From: Larix sibirica
Lineage: Eukaryota > Streptophyta > Pinopsida > Pinales > Pinaceae
Direction of reading: 5' to 3'
Assembly (NCBI GenBank): GCA_004151065.3
Contig: NWUY0300104137.1
Span: 5,068-16,218 of the forward strand
Length of the DNA: 11,151 nucleotides
Position 1 is the stretch's first letter; each line of letters begins with the position of its first letter. A program made the position numbers and the translations under genes. Positions 8,079 to 11,151 of this stretch are shown piece after piece. Below the pieces are notes generated by a model. The model was not told the DNA's origin and did no database searches. It was given only the letters and a program-made list of their open reading frames with translations.

Positions 8079-8506
8079 AATATGCCTAGGCATGGAGGGG
8101 GTGGAAGGATATATTCAACACCTACAAATTCTTGTTGTTTGAGTGTGTTATGATTTCTATGTTATTTGTTATTAACTTTTGGAAAAATGTTTTTATTTTT
8201 TTATTTTATAGAATTTGCATCATTACACATGGGTTTATTCTAAATGTTTTGTGCTTTTAGTCATTAATAGTGTATCTCACCTTTATAAATAAATATTAAA
8301 CTCAAACTAATAGAGTATTCATGTTACTAAAAAAAATGGTGCTTTAGAGGAGGAAGACATTGGGAACCTTTTGGAATAATTTTACACCAACGGAGCCTTT
8401 GAAATTGAGAGTGGTTTAGAGCATCATCTCAACTATCCTTGTATATACAAGGAATCGTCTTTCTTTAAAATATAATATTTGAACATCTCACCTTAGGAAA
8501 TCTTGA

Positions 8507-8706
8507 ATGAAATATAAGAGTAATTGGATCATTCCTTTTAAAATACCAATATAATAGTTCTTGATGACCATACGATTTACTTTGCGAATTGTATTTTTTA
8601 TAGAGACTATATTTTCCAATCTCTTACAAGTTTTATCCACGTTTTATCATGCAAACTCTATGTAGTTGTTGGCTTGAAAAATCCCAACAATCTCACTAGC
8701 ATGTAA
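8507..8706 (+). pseudogene. Unit B copy of the shared open frame, frameshifted
   Basis: This is the counterpart of 5206-5406. One base is missing near 8535-8555, so the first ATG frame soon stops; the second part stays open and ends at the same TAA (8704-8706). It is conserved only at the DNA level. Product unknown. Confidence 0.25.
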
Positions 8707-9056
8707 GGATAAAATTAAAAGGTCAAGTTGAAGAATTTATCCTTGAAAAACATAGCTAGAGTTTACCTTTAATGTTTCAAAGTATTGGACTATTGTTCAC
8801 TAAGCATCTATATCTCCAAACATACCTTCCGTTTGTCTTAGAGAGTACTTTTAATTTTTAATAAAAAGTCAAACTTTTAAAGGATGATAAAAAGTTGTCC
8901 AAGTGTTTTGACTTGAAATTTGAAATTAGTCGAACATAAGGTGATAGCAATCAATGGCTATTACTAGTGGGAGATATCTATCTGACAAAACCTAGTGCGA
9001 GCTATTGAATGGATGCTTTCTTCCACAAATAAAAGCTTAAAAGGTAGGAGTGCAAG

Positions 9057-9561
9057 AGCATGTTGCTATGGTTTTGTAGTCGATTCAATGCTCATGGCTT
9101 GTTATTAGGAAGAGGTCGATTGTTTTTTCGATTCATGGATTGAGAAGCAAATATTTGTCTCCTCGGGTGTGCTTTGTTGTGATTAGTATGGATGTGAGGG
9201 TTTAGGCCTTTCCCTCGAAGTTTTTATCAAAAAACCATAGGTTGATTCTTGGGGGAAACCTAAATGGCATTATTCCAACCTCGTGCATGAAATCCTTTCT
9301 ATATCCTCTTGCTTTTATGGACGGAGGAAAAATGCATGTGGTGTGTTAGAAAAGGTAAGAGAAAGTACACCAAGGGACTCCTCTAGAACTGAGGTGGAAG
9401 GTGGTGTTTATTGTTTGGGTATGGGTAAGATTGGTTATATCATGACATCACCTAGCCCACGCATTCACATCCCTATCATTGAAGGTAACTTTACACTAGA
9501 ATTTTGTGAGCTTAGAGTTATTTATTTACTTGGTTATGAGATTGAGGGGACCTATGAGTAA
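9057..9561 (+). pseudogene. Decayed coding-like region of unit B
   Basis: This is the counterpart of 5756-6255. The first part carries several in-frame stops. The last part (9283-9561) is open for 92 codons and includes GMGKIG, SPSPRIHIPII and GNFTLEFCELRVIY before TAA at 9559-9561. The shared residues of the two units suggest an ancestral coding segment upstream of the LINE ORF1 domain. I cannot assign a family. Confidence 0.35.
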
Positions 9562-9683
9562 TTGGAATTGATCATTGTATTGGGTTCTAAAGTCAATGGT
9601 AGGAGGGGGTCGTTTGAGTATTTCCTCTTCCTTTGAGAGATTGTGGGAGGGCAGTGTTGGTTGTGCACTTTGGGTAGTTGGAG

Positions 9684-9989
9684 GTGGATCCAGCTATGAG
9701 TGTAGGTTTGCAAGTGCTCCAAGTTAGGAAAATTTTGGGTCTTCCATTAGCATGAAAGCTTAGAGGTGGTTTGTTATATTGGGATTCCCTAACTATGGTT
9801 GGTTCCAAAGGTGTCTCAAATCCAAGTGAAGTGGTGATTACTTCCGAGGTTTTTGATAGGGTCATATGCTTTTGGCTTGGGGAAGACTTGAAGTTTATAA
9901 ATTCAATAGCATTGCAAGTTGGTGTTTTGGCTCATTTTGACAAGCTAGATAAAGAAGGATTTGAATCTCATCCAGATGATGGGATTTGA
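9684..9989 (+). pseudogene. LINE-like frame upstream of the ORF1 domain, one internal stop
   Basis: Read in one frame from GTG at 9684 (ATG in unit A) to TGA at 9987-9989, this gives about 101 codons with a single in-frame TGA at 9753-9755. Residues shared with unit A include LGLPL, KLRG and SEVVITSEVFDRV. It then continues with an acidic end containing FDKLDKEGFESHPDD. Position just before the DUF4283 remnant suggests the N-terminal part of the same ancestral ORF1 or a separate small frame. No domain is recognised. Confidence 0.4.
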
Positions 9990-10051
9990 GTATCTATTAA
10001 GGAAACATAAAAAAGAAGCATAAAAAGTGTGTTAAGTAGTGATAGTCTCCA

Positions 10052-10963
10052 ATGAAATTGTTTCTTGGAAATTATATAAAGATGCACAAAGTGGTGGCTT
10101 ATGTTGCACATGCCCCAATGGGTAGGTTTCATGGTTGGAAGAGTAGCGAGGATTCCTTGTCAAAGTGGCATCTATATGTAAGGTATGTACGTAAAATTTA
10201 CATATTAGTTAGGGGTTGGTTGGGTTTTTTTTCCAAAACCCTGAGGATGTGAAGAAGATTTTGGAAATGGGGCTTAATCCCTTTTATTTTGAAGCCACAA
10301 TGTCCTTTATTTGACTTTTGAAGAATTATGAGGTCACTCCCACATGGGTTAAATGTGTTGCTTTGCCTCTCGATTTATGGTTGTTGTAGGTATTCAAAGA
10401 GATCGGGAATGCAGTTGCATCTTGTTTGGATATGGATATAATTTTTCTAGAGATGTGATTAATGCTAGTTGTTATAATCTTAAGTGGGATTGACCTTAGA
10501 GAGGTTTTAGTGGGTTAATTGACTCTACATAAGGGGTCATACTCATTTTTTCTTATACTATAATATAAAGGTGTGCCCTTCTAATGTATTATGTGTCACA
10601 ATTATGGTCATGTTGTCGAGGAATGTGGTCTCTCATTCTAGAAAATGTTGTGGATCTTGAAGGGAAATTTGAAGGGTGACAAGGTCTTAATCTCAATTTT
10701 GATCAAATCAAGGGTGGTTGCTGATGGTGAGGTTCAAGGTTCCAAATATGGTGTCAAATATTTTCTTGGTTTAGCAAATCCAAGTTGGAAATGGATAATA
10801 AGGTAGTAGGGAGAATGTTACTCAAGAGTAATTTCCTTTAGAGGCGGATGGGGTGTTTATAGTGGATGCAACGTTGGAAGATGAGCACCTCGATTTTTTT
10901 GGAGGGGCACCAACTTGAAACTGGTTTAATCCATTAAAGGATGTAATCCCTTTAAACTTACAC
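10052..10963 (+). pseudogene. LINE ORF1 (gag-like) remnant: DUF4283-like domain plus CCHC zinc knuckle
   Basis: In plant L1-type LINEs this protein binds element RNA and forms the particle used in retrotransposition. The first part (10052-10252) reads APMGRFHGWKSSEDSLSKW and then RGWLGFF, like the start of the domain. At the T8 run (10225-10232) the frame must shift by one; the next frame reads NPEDVKKILEMG. In that second frame TPTWVK (10336-10353) and LPLDLW (10363-10380) match the domain's usual W...LPL..W core, followed by IGNAVASCLDMD. A zinc knuckle follows in the same frame (10585-10626). In-frame stops include 10312-10314, 10387-10389 and 10456-10458. A further shift near 10790-10810 leads to an acidic tail, DGVFIVDATLEDEHLDFFGG. 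Without these lesions the length would suit a LINE ORF1. It is certainly non-functional. Some plant gag-like host genes share this fold, but the repeat context favours a LINE. Confidence 0.75.
10585..10626 (+). other. CX2CX4HX4C zinc-knuckle motif
   Basis: The translation CIMCHNYGHVVEEC has exact spacing of the retroviral/LINE zinc knuckle, with the usual GH pair. It lies in the same frame as the TWVK and LPLDLW motifs about 200 bases upstream, preceded by VPF and one stop where the family usually has a basic residue. This supports both the family call and the reading direction. Confidence 0.8.
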
Positions 10964-10990
10964 AATTAATTGGTCATTGATCATTGTGGG

Positions 10991-11151
10991 TGTAATACCC
11001 CGATTTTGAGCCCCTGATCAAATGTATTTATTATTTGCTTTGCTATTATGGCACTAGGTTCCGAGACTATGGTCTTTAGACATCATTGCAAATAAACAAA
11101 ATATATGGCTGAACATGGACAACTAACAAGAATGGGGGGCCTTGGACTCCA
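10991..11151 (+). mobile_element. Probable 5' part of an LTR, cut by the window edge
   Basis: TGTAATACCCCGA begins at 10991. Many plant Ty3/gypsy LTRs start TGTAAYACCCC. Composition changes here, and the LINE-like reading frame upstream ends. Only 161 bases are visible, with no second LTR, primer-binding site or polypurine tract, so orientation and class are inferred. If this is the left edge of an insertion, a copy of the five bases before it (GTGGG) should lie beyond its far end. Confidence 0.45.

Larger units (their letters stand above)
6588..10990 (+). repeat. Long repeat unit B (second copy, extends into LINE ORF1)
   Basis: It begins TGAGAGAACCTTT at 6588, immediately after the end of unit A, and repeats unit A in the same order and direction. 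It lacks the SINE and the 1-kb insertion, has a longer tandem array, and continues about 1.1 kb beyond the point where unit A ends. That extra part holds the DUF4283 and zinc-knuckle remnants. It ends where an LTR-like sequence starts at 10991, so the reverse-transcriptase part of a LINE, if once present, is not in the window. Confidence 0.8.

Noticed and set aside
9593-9865. 90-codon minus-strand frame
   Set aside because: It is opposite the plus-strand LINE-like frame that both units share.

Overview
This is AT-rich eukaryotic nuclear DNA with no intact gene in view. It looks like an intergenic region of a large plant genome. The grounds are decayed plant-type retroelement parts: a DUF4283-like domain with a CX2CX4HX4C zinc knuckle (typical of plant L1-type LINE ORF1 proteins), a tRNA-derived SINE, an LTR edge beginning TGTAATACCCC, and the absence of any dense gene layout. 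A gymnosperm or another repeat-rich seed plant fits, but that is a guess. No bacterial operon, tRNA, rRNA or CRISPR array is visible.

Layout. Bases 1-440 are unclassified. Bases 408-680 hold a cluster of five short near-perfect hairpins, one of them centred on a TATA box, and may be an old copia-type LTR. Bases 681-2125 are AT-rich and featureless. From about 2209 to the right edge lie two head-to-tail copies of one long repeat. Unit A is about 2209-6587. Unit B is about 6588-10990. In matched coding-like blocks they are about 84-91% identical by eye count. Unit A has taken in two later insertions that unit B lacks: a minus-strand SINE (2513-2750, 8/9 target duplication) and a roughly 1 kb DNA-transposon-like block (3111-4146). 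Both units carry an array of about 120-bp tandem monomers (4401-4815 and 7395-8078) whose copy number differs, followed by matching coding-like blocks. Only unit B continues into the recognisable LINE-type ORF1 remnant (about 10040-10958), which is interrupted by stops and frameshifts. At 10991 an LTR-like sequence begins and runs off the window.

Interpretation. The best reading is a nest of dead elements: a tandem dimer of a LINE-like element with an unusually long 5' part containing variable-number monomers, later hit by a SINE, a DNA transposon and an LTR element. Across three aligned open-frame blocks the A/B differences fall almost evenly over the three codon positions (23/20/19 by eye), so these frames have drifted without protein-level selection since the copies separated. 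Nothing here is expected to make a working protein.
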